Source of the DNA: Candidatus Neomicrothrix sp. UBA2131
GTDB lineage: Bacteria > Actinomycetota > Acidimicrobiia > Acidimicrobiales > MedAcidi-G1
Assembly (NCBI GenBank): GCA_002329075.1
Contig: DCXR01000080.1
Location: 16,363 to 80,362, forward strand
DNA length: 64,000 bases
Reading direction: 5' to 3'
A model generated the notes under the pieces. The model did no database searches and was not told where the DNA came from. It saw nothing but the letters and a program-made list of their open reading frames with translations. The position numbers and the translations under genes were made by a program. Shown piece by piece: positions 49,673-58,107 of this stretch. Each line of letters starts with the position of its first letter. Position 1 is the first letter of the stretch.

Positions 49673-50562
49673 GCCGGCATCCTGGCGACGAGTGCCCGGT
49701 CACGACCGGTCAGGTCGGGACGGACCTCCACCTCGACGAGGCCTCCTACCGAAGCCCGCTCCACCAGCCGATCGGCCTGGCGGGGGTCGAGTTCGAGAAC
49801 GAGGGCGCCACCGGGGGCGAGCCAGGTGGTGGCGCCGTCGACGAGCAGGTCGAGGTCCTCGGTGCCCCCGGTACCGGGCACCAGCGCCGCGTGTGGCTCC
49901 CAGTCGGCCACCTCGGGTGGCAAGTGCTCTCCGGCGCCCACATAGGGAGGGTTGGACACAAGCAGGTCGAGTCGGCCCCTCAGGCCGTCGGGCAGGGCGT
50001 CGAACCAAGAGCCTTCCACAAGCGTCACGCGCCGGGCGGGGCGCCCGAGGCCGGAGAGGTTGGCCCGGGCAACGGCGAGGGCGTCGAGGGAACAGTCGGT
50101 ACACACGACGCGGGCTGTGGCCCGTTCGGCGGCCATCGACAGGCCGATGGCCCCGGAGCCGGTACCGAGGTCCGCCACCCGAATCTCGCCGCTGCGGCCT
50201 CTCGCCACCCGGTCGAACTCGTCGAGGGCGTGTCCGACGACCGCCTCTGTCTCGGGACGCGGGATCAGGACCCGAGGGTCGACCATCAGGTCGAGGGCCC
50301 GGAACGACCAGTGGCCGAGCACGTACTGCAACGGCTCCCCCGCAAGGCGGCGTCTCAGGAGGTCATCGTGGCGAGCCATGCAGCGCCGGGTCACGGGTTC
50401 GTCCAGGTCGATCCCGCCCGCCTCCTCGACGATCCAACGGGCCTCAGCGGTCGACAACCCGGCCTCGTCCATACGGGCGATGGTCTCCGGCAGGACCTCC
50501 CGCCAGGCGATCGTGTCGGCGTCGCCCGCCTCAGCCATCGGCGAGTTGTCGGGTCCGCTCAT
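49669..50562 (-). CDS. prmC: Peptide chain release factor N5-glutamine methyltransferase
   Basis: Methylates the Gln of the GGQ motif in release factors RF1 and RF2. The 297-residue protein has the N-terminal helical PrmC domain (GEPLQYVLGHWSFRALDLMV), IPRPETE, the SAM-binding VADLGTGSGAIGLSMA and the NPPY catalytic motif. The start is ambiguous: ATG 50562 overlaps prfA by 32 bp, and ATG 50538 (MAEAGDADT) overlaps by 8 bp and would also be normal. It lies directly after its substrate's gene prfA. Confidence 0.95.
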   Translation of the reverse strand: MSGPDNSPMAEAGDADTIAWREVLPETIARMDEAGLSTAEARWIVEEAGGIDLDEPVTRRCMARHDDLLRRRLAGEPLQYVLGHWSFRALDLMVDPRVLIPRPETEAVVGHALDEFDRVARGRSGEIRVADLGTGSGAIGLSMAAERATARVVCTDCSLDALAVARANLSGLGRPARRVTLVEGSWFDALPDGLRGRLDLLVSNPPYVGAGEHLPPEVADWEPHAALVPGTGGTEDLDLLVDGATTWLAPGGALVLELDPRQADRLVERASVGGLVEVEVRPDLTGRDRALVARMPA

Positions 50563-51592
50563 CGGCCATCAACCCATCGGTGACCTCGTCGAGGTCGCCG
50601 GCCAGGACCCGGTCGAGCTTGTAGAGCGTGAGCCCTATGCGGTGGTCGGTGACCCGGTTCTCCTTGTAGTTGTAGGTGCGGATCTTCTCGGACCGGCCGC
50701 CGCCTCCGACCTGGTCCTTCCGGGCGACCGAGGCCTCCTCGCGCTGGCGGTCCTGCTCGATCTGGAGGAGGCGGGAGCGCAGCACCCGCAGGGCCTTGAC
50801 CTTGTTCTGGAGTTGGCTCTTTTCGTCCTGCATGGCGACGACCAGGCCCGTGGGCAGGTGGGTGACGCGCACTGCGGAGTCGGTGGTGTTGACCGACTGC
50901 CCACCCGGCCCGGAAGACCGGTAGACATCGACCTGCAGGTCGTTGTCGTCGATCTGGACATCGACCTCGTCGGCTTCTGGCAACACGATCACGGTCGCCG
51001 ACGAGGTGTGGATACGGCCCTGCGACTCGGTGACGGGCACCCGCTGTACACGGTGCACACCGCCCTCGTGCTTGAGCCGGGCCCAGGCGTCGTCGCCCCT
51101 GATGAGGAACGAGACCTCGGCGAAGCCGCCCATGTCGGAGTCGCGGACCCCGAGCGGCTCGGTCTTCCACGAATGGGCGACGGCGAACGCCTGGTACATG
51201 TCGTGGAGGTCGCGGGCGAAGAGGTTGGCCTCCTCGCCGCCCTCCGCGCCCCGGATCTCGACGATGATGTTTCGGCCGTCGTTGGGGTCCCGTGGCAGCA
51301 GCAGGAACCGGAACCGCTCCTCGAGTTCAGCAATCGATGCCTCGAGGTCGAGGATCTCGCTCCGGAGTTCGTCGCCATCGTCACCCTCGGCGTCGGCGGC
51401 CATCTCGCGTGCCACCTCGAGGTCGTCGTAGGCCTGGCGGAGCGGGCGCCCCACGTCGAGGATCTCCTCGAGTTCCTTGAAGCGTCGGCCTACGGACCGG
51501 AGCAGGTGCTGGTCGCCAAGCACCTCGGGATCAGACAGGCGCCCCCCGGCCTCGGTGAACTCGGCCTCGAGGGCCTCGACTCGCTCCAGCAT
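50531..51592 (-). CDS. prfA: Peptide chain release factor 1
   Basis: Recognises UAA and UAG stop codons and triggers peptide release. The 353-residue protein starts at ATG 51592 ([12 protein letters not shown]). The GGQ loop is [17 protein letters not shown], with the tripeptide anticodon region after [19 protein letters not shown], and the C-terminal basic domain [25 protein letters not shown]. Length is normal. It is followed by its methyltransferase gene, with overlap. Confidence 0.97.
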   Translation of the reverse strand: MLERVEALEAEFTEAGGRLSDPEVLGDQHLLRSVGRRFKELEEILDVGRPLRQAYDDLEVAREMAADAEGDDGDELRSEILDLEASIAELEERFRFLLLPRDPNDGRNIIVEIRGAEGGEEANLFARDLHDMYQAFAVAHSWKTEPLGVRDSDMGGFAEVSFLIRGDDAWARLKHEGGVHRVQRVPVTESQGRIHTSSATVIVLPEADEVDVQIDDNDLQVDVYRSSGPGGQSVNTTDSAVRVTHLPTGLVVAMQDEKSQLQNKVKALRVLRSRLLQIEQDRQREEASVARKDQVGGGGRSEKIRTYNYKENRVTDHRIGLTLYKLDRVLAGDLDEVTDGLMADERTRQLADG

Positions 51593-51644
51593 GCGGCTCA
51601 GGGTAGCGGTGGGGCCGTGCCACCCTGAGGTGGAAGGCGGGTGC

Positions 51645-52625
51645 TCAGGCCCAGCCGCCCTCGACGCCGACGATCGTCGCCGGAACGGCGAGGCGGGCGA
51701 CCACCTGCTCGACCGGGGGCAGGATGTCCCCAGGCGGTACCACCACGAGCACCCGGTCCGGACGTTCGCGCAGCACGAGGTCGGCGGTGGCTGGCACGAG
51801 GTCGGTATCGACCCCGGCGGAGCAGACGACCAGCACCCGTTCCCCGTTGGTAGCTGTGCCCATCGCAGGGGCCGGTGCAGGTGCACGCAGGCCTGCACGC
51901 TCGACGGCCGGGTCGACGGCAGTCAGGTCGGAGAGTCCGATACGCCCGGGGTCGGCCTGCAGGTCGTGGCGTAGCCACCGTTCGCGGGCGAGGGTGGCCA
52001 GCGGATGGGCAGCGGCACCTTGGCGGCGTCGGGCCCGTACCTGGTCGGCGGCAGCGGCAAGGGACTCGGTGGTCGGCAGGTCGCCGTGGAGCAGGGACGA
52101 GGCCTCCCGGTCGAAGCGGCCCACACCGGTCTCGAAGCCCGAGTCGGTGGCGCGAACCACCTCGAGGCCGAGCACCTCGCCACGCCAGATGCCGTGCTCC
52201 ACGACCGGGTCTACTCCCGCTCCCCGGCAGAGGTCATCGAACCCGTCCGGGGCCGGGGGTGGCTCTACCGGCTGCAGAAGCGGCGCCGGTTCAGCGGCCT
52301 CGGAGCCTGCGCCGACGACCACGCGAACCTCCGGCAGCGGAGCGAGGACAGCCGCCCGGCGTGCGGCAACCGATGCCGTCGAGGCATCGTCGAAGAAGAG
52401 CACGAGGTGTGCCGCCTCGCTGTGGGCGGCCAGCAGCAGTGCCTGGCCGAGGGCCCGCTCGGACGTGTGCTCGTCGGCGAGGGCGACGACGGTGTCGACT
52501 TCGACGATCGCCGATCCACCAGCGAGGTCGACCGGGTCGGCGACGCACGAGACGCCGAGGTCCGTGGCCAGGGCGCGCAACTTGGCGCCGAGGAGGGAGG
52601 CCCGCTGCCCGGGATCGAGGCTCAC
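51645..52625 (-). CDS. Protein of unknown function between rpmE and prfA, 326 aa
   Basis: A 326-residue protein lacking recognised motifs. The N-terminal part (MSLDPGQRASLLGAKLRAL; VVALADEHTSERALGQALLLAAHSEAAHLVLFFDD) is an alpha/beta domain. A Pro-rich linker precedes a middle helical section, and the C-terminus is another alpha/beta segment (VLVVCSAGVDTDLVPATADLVLRERPDRVLVVVPP). Its place between rpmE and prfA, where many actinobacteria have nothing or a different gene, and its soluble nature suggest a lineage-specific housekeeping factor. Function cannot be assigned. Confidence 0.65.
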   Translation of the reverse strand: MSLDPGQRASLLGAKLRALATDLGVSCVADPVDLAGGSAIVEVDTVVALADEHTSERALGQALLLAAHSEAAHLVLFFDDASTASVAARRAAVLAPLPEVRVVVGAGSEAAEPAPLLQPVEPPPAPDGFDDLCRGAGVDPVVEHGIWRGEVLGLEVVRATDSGFETGVGRFDREASSLLHGDLPTTESLAAAADQVRARRRQGAAAHPLATLARERWLRHDLQADPGRIGLSDLTAVDPAVERAGLRAPAPAPAMGTATNGERVLVVCSAGVDTDLVPATADLVLRERPDRVLVVVPPGDILPPVEQVVARLAVPATIVGVEGGWA

Positions 52626-52664
52626 GGTCGGTTGCGTCGCAGGCTCGCTGCCCGCCAGGGGGTT

Positions 52665-52919
52665 TCAGCCCTGGCGGCGCTTGCCGTAGCGGCGCTCGAA
52701 GCGCTCGACGCGACCGGCGGTATCGACGATCTTCATCGTGCCCGTGAAGAACGGGTGGCTGGCCGACGAGATCTCGACCTTGGCCAACGGGTACTCGCTG
52801 CCATCGTCGAGGGTGATCGTCTCGTTGGTCTGCATGGTCGACCTGGTGAGGAACAGGGTGCCCTCGGAGGCGTCCTGGAAGACGACCTCGCGGTAGGTGG
52901 GGTGGATGTCGGGCTTCAT
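52665..52919 (-). CDS. rpmE: 50S ribosomal protein bL31, type B (cysteine-free)
   Basis: Large-subunit ribosomal protein of 84 aa. It begins [20 protein letters not shown] and has [30 protein letters not shown]. It has no cysteine, so it lacks the zinc-binding motif of type A L31. The sequence is closer to the zinc-free type B (YkgM-like) form. Despite that, it occupies the canonical rpmE position between rho and prfA. Type B genes in other bacteria are often zinc-regulated paralogues elsewhere; whether a type A gene exists in this genome cannot be seen. Confidence 0.95.
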   Translation of the reverse strand: MKPDIHPTYREVVFQDASEGTLFLTRSTMQTNETITLDDGSEYPLAKVEISSASHPFFTGTMKIVDTAGRVERFERRYGKRRQG

Positions 52920-52983
52920 GGCGGGTCCAGTCTGCGGGTCGCGACGGGCGTCGGCAACCCGCGGCAGAGGATGGTTCGGGCGA

Positions 52984-54627
52984 TCAGCCCAGGTTCGGGC
53001 CCTTGGCGATCTCTGCCAGGAACTCGTCGTTGTCGTTGAAGGTCTTGAGCCGGTCGATGAGCAACTCGAGTCCGGCGGCCCCGCTGTTGCCCTCATCGCC
53101 GATGAGGCCATTGAGGACCCGCCTCAACTTCCAGACCTGGTTGAGTTGCTTGCGCTCGAAGAGGAGTTCCTCGTGCCTGGTCGACGAGGCATTGACGTCG
53201 ATGGCCGGATACACGCGCCGTTCGGCGATGCGCCGGTCGAGGCGCAGCTCCATGTTGCCGGTGCCCTTGAACTCCTCGAAGATGACCTCGTCCATCTTGG
53301 AGCCGGTCTCGACGAGTGCCGTGGCGAGGATGGTCAGCGAGCCGCCCTCCTCGACGTTGCGTGCAGCACCGAAGAACTTCTTCGGCGGGTAGAGGGCACC
53401 GCTGTCGACGCCACCGGACATGATCCGACCGGTGGCAGGGGCGGCCAGGTTGTAGGCCCGGGAGAGGCGGGTGATGCCGTCGAGCAGGATCACGACGTCC
53501 TGGCCGGATTCGACCATGCGCTTGGCCCGTTCGATGGTGATCTCGGCGATGTGGGTGTGTTCGCCGCTGGGACGGTCGAATGTGGAGGCGGCCACCTCAC
53601 CGTGTTGCAGCCAGCGACGCATGTCGGTGACCTCTTCCGGACGCTCGTCGACCAGCAGGACGATGAGCTTGACCTCGGGGTTGTTGACCTCGATCGCCCG
53701 GGCGATCTGCTTCAGGATCGTGGTCTTGCCGGCCTTGGGTGGCGAGACGAGGAGCCCACGCTGACCCTTGCCGATCGGGCACAGCAGGTCCACGATGCGG
53801 GCGGTCATGTTGGAGGGATCGTCGGGGGTCTCCATCTTGAGTTGCTCGTCGGGGAACAGCGGCGTCAGGTCCTCGAACCGGGGACGTCCCTTGGCGTCCT
53901 CGGGCTTGCCGCCGTTGACGGTGTCGATCCGCAGCAGCGCCGGGTTCTTCTCGCTTCGGTTGGCCGGACGGGAGGCGCCGGTGAGGTGGTCGCCTTTGCG
54001 CAGCCCGAACTGGCGGGCCTGCTTGACCGACACGTAGGCATCGGCCTTCGACGGCTTGTAACCGCTGGTACGCAGGAATCCGTAACCCTCGTCGCGCATG
54101 TCGAGATAGCCCTCGACTTCTACGGGCTCGCCGTCCCACTCCTCTTCCGGACCATCGTGCTGGCCACGACCGCGGCGACGGCGACGGCGGTTGCCGGCCT
54201 CACCGCCCTGTTGGCCCTGCTGGCCCCGATTGCCCTGGCGGTCGCGGTTGCCCTGCTGGTCCTGTCGATCGGTCCTGGACTCGGCCTGGTCGCCCCCATC
54301 GGACTTGGCGTCCAGTTCGGTACCGGGCTTGTCGTCGGGCTTGTCGTCGGGCTTGTCGTCGGAAGATGCCTCGGTCTCCGACTCGCGGTCCTCCTTGGCG
54401 GCGGCCACCTCCCATTCGGCGGGTGGCTCCGCGGCGGAGGTCTTGTCGGTCGCCGGGCTCGACCCGTTGGACGATGTCTCGATGCCGGCCAGGTCGAGGA
54501 TCAGGTCGACGATCTCGGCCTTGCGGGCACGCGAGCCCGGCTTTCCGCCCAGGGCGGTGGCAATCGTGGTGAGCTCGTCGCGGTCCTTGCCCTCGAGGGC
54601 ATCGCGTTCGAGTTGGGTGGAGTCCAT
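52984..54627 (-). CDS. rho: Transcription termination factor Rho with disordered insertion
   Basis: Hexameric RNA helicase that ends transcription. The 547-residue protein has an N-terminal Rho-N domain ([21 protein letters not shown]), then an acidic/basic low-complexity insertion (about 52-162) including a DDKP tandem repeat, a Gln/Gly/Arg-rich segment and RRRRRRGRG. The cold-shock RNA-binding domain follows (about 168-260), then the ATPase core with P-loop SPPKAGKT (296-303). This long insertion is usual in actinobacterial Rho, and its length and repeats vary. The start has a GAGGTG ribosome-binding site upstream. It begins a nine-gene minus-strand run down to the sulfatase. Confidence 0.96.
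   Translation of the reverse strand: MDSTQLERDALEGKDRDELTTIATALGGKPGSRARKAEIVDLILDLAGIETSSNGSSPATDKTSAAEPPAEWEVAAAKEDRESETEASSDDKPDDKPDDKPGTELDAKSDGGDQAESRTDRQDQQGNRDRQGNRGQQGQQGGEAGNRRRRRRGRGQHDGPEEEWDGEPVEVEGYLDMRDEGYGFLRTSGYKPSKADAYVSVKQARQFGLRKGDHLTGASRPANRSEKNPALLRIDTVNGGKPEDAKGRPRFEDLTPLFPDEQLKMETPDDPSNMTARIVDLLCPIGKGQRGLLVSPPKAGKTTILKQIARAIEVNNPEVKLIVLLVDERPEEVTDMRRWLQHGEVAASTFDRPSGEHTHIAEITIERAKRMVESGQDVVILLDGITRLSRAYNLAAPATGRIMSGGVDSGALYPPKKFFGAARNVEEGGSLTILATALVETGSKMDEVIFEEFKGTGNMELRLDRRIAERRVYPAIDVNASSTRHEELLFERKQLNQVWKLRRVLNGLIGDEGNSGAAGLELLIDRLKTFNDNDEFLAEIAKGPNLG
54325..54360 (-). repeat. 12-bp tandem repeat in rho encoding DDKP x3
   Basis: Three perfect 12-bp units (GACGACAAGCCC on the coding strand) in the disordered insertion of rho. 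Perfect DNA identity suggests recent slippage, in contrast to the diverged repeat gene near 12.5 kb, so copy number may vary between strains. Confidence 0.85.
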
Positions 54628-54878
54628 GTCTCAGACACCTCTGTTTCTGTGGGCGCAATCGCCTCATTGGTTCCGACCGGATCGGCCGAAAGATCACTCA
54701 CGGGGAATGGGGTGGTGGTACGAATCCGGCCGGGGCCACCTGACGAGGTGCCCACCGGAATCGGAGGGAGTACCAGCCCGTCGACGGGAAGAACGGAGCA
54801 GTCAGTCCCCGCCCGACGACCCCGTCATCGTACCGAAAGCGGCCAGACAGAAGCAACCACCCTCGAAAAGTCGGGGAA
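54628..54878. other. Intergenic region upstream of rho
   Basis: 251 bp between the MFS gene and rho, both on the minus strand. I see no protein gene. It must contain the rho promoter and leader; the segment next to the start has GAGGTG. No clear hairpin pair or repeat was found that would prove an attenuator, though Rho autoregulation through its leader is known in other bacteria. Confidence 0.55.
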
Positions 54879-56042
54879 TCATCGGGGTTTCGATCCGTTC
54901 CCGAGCAACAGGGTGCTGAACGCCAGGGCCGCCACGGCCAGCAGCACGGTCGGGGTCCAGGAGCCCGTCAGGTCGTGCATCAGGCCGCCGAGGACCGGCC
55001 CGAGGCCGCCGGCAACACCGACCGCCACGCCCTGCAGTCCCATGAGCAGGCCCAGGTCGCGGGCATCGAAGTGGGTGCGGGCGTACATCGCCTGGAGCGG
55101 ACTGGTGGCGCCGAGCGAGGCCCCGGCCACGACGGCGTAGACGATTCCCGCCGGCACCGTGCCGACGAGCAGGAATGCCACGCCCACGGCGCTCACCGCG
55201 TAGGCGAGTCGCAGCAGGCGGTCGGCACCGAAGCGTTCGACGACGCCGGTCAGTCCGATCCGGCCGAAGAGTTGTCCGAAGCCGCGCAGGCCTCCGATGG
55301 TGCCGGCGATGCCGAGACCCAGCCCGGCGCTCGTCAGGATCGGCACCTGGTAGCCGAGGATCGTGGTGTACGCCAGCCAGGCGAGGAAGAACACGACGAG
55401 CATCCGTCGGATCGCCGGTCTCCCCAGGGCGCCGCTCATCGCCCGCCAGGGATTCTCGGACGCCGTCTCCTCGCCGCGACCGGCGCTGCCCAACGAGGCT
55501 GCCAGGAGGGCGCCGACGACGGCCGACAGGGCGAGCACCCGACCGGTGGCCCGCCACCCCCAGGCCTCCACCATCCAGGCGGTCATCGGCAGGTAGATCG
55601 CGCTGCAGAGGGCCCCGACCATCGTCAGCCTGGCGATCGCCAGGTCGGGGCGGTCCGGGCGGAGACGTGCCACCGCCGCCGTGGTCACGTGGTAGAAGCC
55701 CGTCGCACCGATGATTCCGGCCCCGAGGGCATAGAGGGCACCGAAGACGACCTTGTCGGTCGCCCAGGTCGCCGCCAACAGGCAGCCTCCTCCCGCCACC
55801 GCCTGGAGGAGAAAGGGGCCCCGGCAGCCGTAGCGGTCGAGAAGGCGACCGCCGACGACCGAGGCCGCTCCGTTGATTCCGAAGGCGGCCCCGTAGGTGA
55901 TGCCGAGCACGGTCGTCCCCCAGCCGACGTCGTCGTGGATCGGACCGATGAGCACGCCGAACGAATACAGCCACGACCCGTACGAGGTGATCGTGACGAT
56001 GCCCAGGACGGGTACGCCCGAGCGGCCTGACCGACTGTTCAT
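54879..56042 (-). CDS. MFS transporter in arsenic/cadmium cassette
   Basis: Major facilitator with 12 predicted membrane segments, 387 aa from ATG 56042 (MNSRSGRSGVPVLG). Motifs such as GRLLDRYGCRGPFLLQ (motif A-like) and GLRGFGQLFGRIGLTGVVERFGADRLL mark the two halves. It lies 11 bp downstream of an arsR-type gene, so it is likely the efflux pump of the cassette, exporting arsenite, an arsenical or another metal(loid). No specific match to ArsJ, ArsK or ArsP can be claimed from the sequence alone. Confidence 0.8.
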   Translation of the reverse strand: MNSRSGRSGVPVLGIVTITSYGSWLYSFGVLIGPIHDDVGWGTTVLGITYGAAFGINGAASVVGGRLLDRYGCRGPFLLQAVAGGGCLLAATWATDKVVFGALYALGAGIIGATGFYHVTTAAVARLRPDRPDLAIARLTMVGALCSAIYLPMTAWMVEAWGWRATGRVLALSAVVGALLAASLGSAGRGEETASENPWRAMSGALGRPAIRRMLVVFFLAWLAYTTILGYQVPILTSAGLGLGIAGTIGGLRGFGQLFGRIGLTGVVERFGADRLLRLAYAVSAVGVAFLLVGTVPAGIVYAVVAGASLGATSPLQAMYARTHFDARDLGLLMGLQGVAVGVAGGLGPVLGGLMHDLTGSWTPTVLLAVAALAFSTLLLGNGSKPR

Positions 56043-56053
56043 TGGGCAGATGC

Positions 56054-56404
56054 TCAGCAGGTTATGAGCGAGGCGGCATCGGTGAGGGCGTCTGTACGTG
56101 CCCGATACCAGACCCACCGGCCCCGGCGTTCACGGTCGACGAGACCGGCCTCGAAGAGGACCTTGAGGTGGTGGCTCACCGTGGGTTGCGACCTGTCCAA
56201 CGACCCGACCATGTCGCAGGCACAGATTCCCTCCGGTCGACAGGCGATGAGGCTGAAGAGCCGGAGTCGGGTGGGATCGGCAAGCACGGTGAAGACCTCA
56301 GCCAGGCGACCTGCCGTGTCAGGGTCGAGGGCGGCCTCGGTGGCCGGAGGACAACAGGCATTCAGGGGGTCGGTAGCCACGGTGGTAATCATATCGATAT
56401 TCAT
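56054..56404 (-). CDS. arsR: ArsR/SmtB family metalloregulator
   Basis: Winged-helix repressor of 116 aa. The HTH is LADPTRLRLFSLI and DMVGSLDRSQPTVSHHLKVLFEAGLV, and the wing region is RRGRWVWYRA. Many cysteines are present: C17-C18 at the N-terminus, C55, C61 and C63 in GICACD, and C116 at the end. The CAC pair corresponds to sites used for As(III) or Cd(II)/Pb(II) sensing in ArsR and CmtR relatives. ATG 56404 is used; ATG 56392 is an alternative. It is co-transcribed with the MFS gene and divergent from arsI. Confidence 0.88.
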   Translation of the reverse strand: MNIDMITTVATDPLNACCPPATEAALDPDTAGRLAEVFTVLADPTRLRLFSLIACRPEGICACDMVGSLDRSQPTVSHHLKVLFEAGLVDRERRGRWVWYRARTDALTDAASLITC

Positions 56405-56412
56405 CTATATTT
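56391..56412. promoter_or_regulatory. AT-rich operator/promoter region between arsR and arsI
   Basis: ATATCGATAT (56391-56400) is a 10-bp palindrome overlapping the arsR start region; TATATT at 56406-56411 could serve as a -10 element toward arsI. The stretch is AT-rich in a GC-rich genome and lies exactly where the repressor would sit to control both directions. Confidence 0.5.
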
Positions 56413-56460
56413 GTCATGTACCATCAGCAACCCGCCATCGACTCCGGAGACGACCAGACC

Positions 56461-56883
56461 ATGAGCCGCCTGCAACTAGCCATCGACGTCAGCGACCTCG
56501 ACGAGGCCATCGACTTCTACACCCGACTGTTCGCCACCGGGCCCGCCAAGGTCCGGTCCGGCTACGCCAACTTCGCCATCGCCGACCCCCCGCTGAAGTT
56601 GGTCCTGTTCGAGAGCCCCGAAGGCGGCGGCACCATCAACCACCTGGGCGTCGAATCCGAGACTGCTGCCGAGGTCGTGGCCGCCGAGGCCCGCCTTTCG
56701 GACGCCGACCTGGCCACGACCGGCGTCGGCGACACGCAGTGCTGCTACGCCGACAAGACCGAGACCTGGGTCGACGCCCCTGACGACATCCGCTGGGAGT
56801 GGTACGTCAAGACCGGCGACAACGAGCAGTTCGAGAACATCGACCTCGGCGGGTCCGTCGACACGACACCCTGTTGCGGCTGA
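56461..56883 (+). CDS. arsI: ArsI/CadI family C-As lyase-like glyoxalase-fold protein
   Basis: Member of the vicinal-oxygen-chelate family (140 aa) that contains ArsI, which demethylates trivalent organoarsenicals, and mycobacterial CadI, induced by cadmium. The motifs are SRLQLAIDVSDLDEAIDFYTRLF, KVRSGYANFAIADPPLKLVLFESP and the metal ligand H61 (TINHLGVE). The vicinal pair C94-C95 (DTQCCYAD) aligns with the arsenic-binding Cys pair of ArsI, and a terminal C138-C139 pair is present. ATG 56461 has GGAGA upstream. It is divergent from arsR, which should regulate it. Confidence 0.9.
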   Translation: MSRLQLAIDVSDLDEAIDFYTRLFATGPAKVRSGYANFAIADPPLKLVLFESPEGGGTINHLGVESETAAEVVAAEARLSDADLATTGVGDTQCCYADKTETWVDAPDDIRWEWYVKTGDNEQFENIDLGGSVDTTPCCG

Positions 56884-56907
56884 GGCCGTCGTCCCTCCCG
56901 TGCCTGA

Positions 56908-58053
56908 TCAGCGTGACAGGAGCATGGGTATCAGGGAGTGGCCCGGTACCAACAGGGCGTCGGCGACACCGGGCTCGGTGAACACTCCGCCCGGACCATC
57001 GACCTCGGAGTCGACCAGCAGGTAGGGCACCGGGTCGGGCGTGTGGGTGCGGGTGGTGAGCGGGGTTGCGTGGTCGGGCAGCATCAGCATCCTCCACGGC
57101 CCCAGAGCGTCGAGGCCCGGGACCAGGTCGGCGAGGATGCGCCGATCCCAGGACTCGAGGGCCTCGACCTTCTGGGCGACGTCGCCGGCGTGGCCGGCCT
57201 CGTCCGTGGCCTCCACGTGGATGATGAACAGGTCGAGACCGTCGGCCAACTTCTGCAGTGCGATGTCGCGCTTGCCCTCGTAGTCGGTGTCGTACCGGCC
57301 GGTGGCGCCCGGGATGTCGCAGATCTCCATGCCGGTGAGGACGCCGAGTCCCCGGACGAGGTCGACAGCCGTGACAAGGCCGGCGTCTACGCCGTGGGCG
57401 TCACGGAACGAGGGCAGTCGCGGCTGGAAGCCCTGCCCCCACAGCCAGATCTGCGTGGCCTCCAGGTCCGAGGCGGCGAGAACGTCCTTCGACGCCTCCA
57501 TGAGGTCACACAGCGGACCACCCATGGCTCCGGAGGGCACGACCACCTGTTCGTCGGAGAGGTCGTGGGGCGGCGTGCAGTCGGCGTCGAGCCACTCACC
57601 CGGTCCGATCATGGCGTGGCGAAAGCTCACGCCGGCGTGGAACGACACGCCGTCGCCCCCCAACTCGCGGTCGATCCGGGCGATCACCTCGGCGGCCGCC
57701 TCCGACGACGGGTTGTCGCCCGCATAGTCGAGCATCACGCCGTCGGGCGACACGGTCACGAGGTTGCACCGGAAAGCGACCTGGTCTCGGCGCAATGAAA
57801 GGCCCAGCGCCGCTACCTCGATCGGCGCCCGACCAGTGTGGTGCTCGGTCGGGTCGAACCCGAAGATCGACATGTTGCCGATGTCGCTGCCGGGTGGCAT
57901 GCCCTCGGGGATCACCGCAGCCTGTCCGACGGTCGCACGGGCGGCCAGGGCGTCGAGGTTGAGCGTGTTGGCGGCCTCGAGCGGGGTGCGACCGTCCAAC
58001 TCGGGGACGGGGAGGTCGGCACAGCCGTCGGGGACACAGATCACGTACTTCAC
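56908..58053 (-). CDS. Phosphoglycerate-mutase-like metalloenzyme, proposed homoserine kinase
   Basis: Alkaline-phosphatase-superfamily enzyme of 381 aa, of the archaeal-type cofactor-independent phosphoglycerate mutase group (ApgM). Motifs: YVICVPDGCADLP, the catalytic region GSDIGNMSIFGFDP, HHTGRAPIE, FIIHVEATDEAGHAGD and LPDHATPLTTRTHTPDPVP. It directly follows thrC-hom-lysA, in the place of thrB. A known subfamily (TIGR02535) is proposed to be homoserine kinase because it replaces ThrB in threonine operons. This context supports homoserine kinase over glycolytic mutase, but activity is not proven by sequence. The start is ATG 58053. Confidence 0.85.
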   Translation of the reverse strand: MKYVICVPDGCADLPVPELDGRTPLEAANTLNLDALAARATVGQAAVIPEGMPPGSDIGNMSIFGFDPTEHHTGRAPIEVAALGLSLRRDQVAFRCNLVTVSPDGVMLDYAGDNPSSEAAAEVIARIDRELGGDGVSFHAGVSFRHAMIGPGEWLDADCTPPHDLSDEQVVVPSGAMGGPLCDLMEASKDVLAASDLEATQIWLWGQGFQPRLPSFRDAHGVDAGLVTAVDLVRGLGVLTGMEICDIPGATGRYDTDYEGKRDIALQKLADGLDLFIIHVEATDEAGHAGDVAQKVEALESWDRRILADLVPGLDALGPWRMLMLPDHATPLTTRTHTPDPVPYLLVDSEVDGPGGVFTEPGVADALLVPGHSLIPMLLSR

Positions 58054-58107
58054 AGGGCGATCATCCTGCCAGCACCCGCCCTGGTTCCTGCTGCGTCACC
58101 TGGTGCA

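Noticed and set aside
54501..54755. 84-codon frame crossing the rho leader
   Set aside because: It lies in another frame across the rho start, without a ribosome-binding site or conserved features; rho itself is certain.
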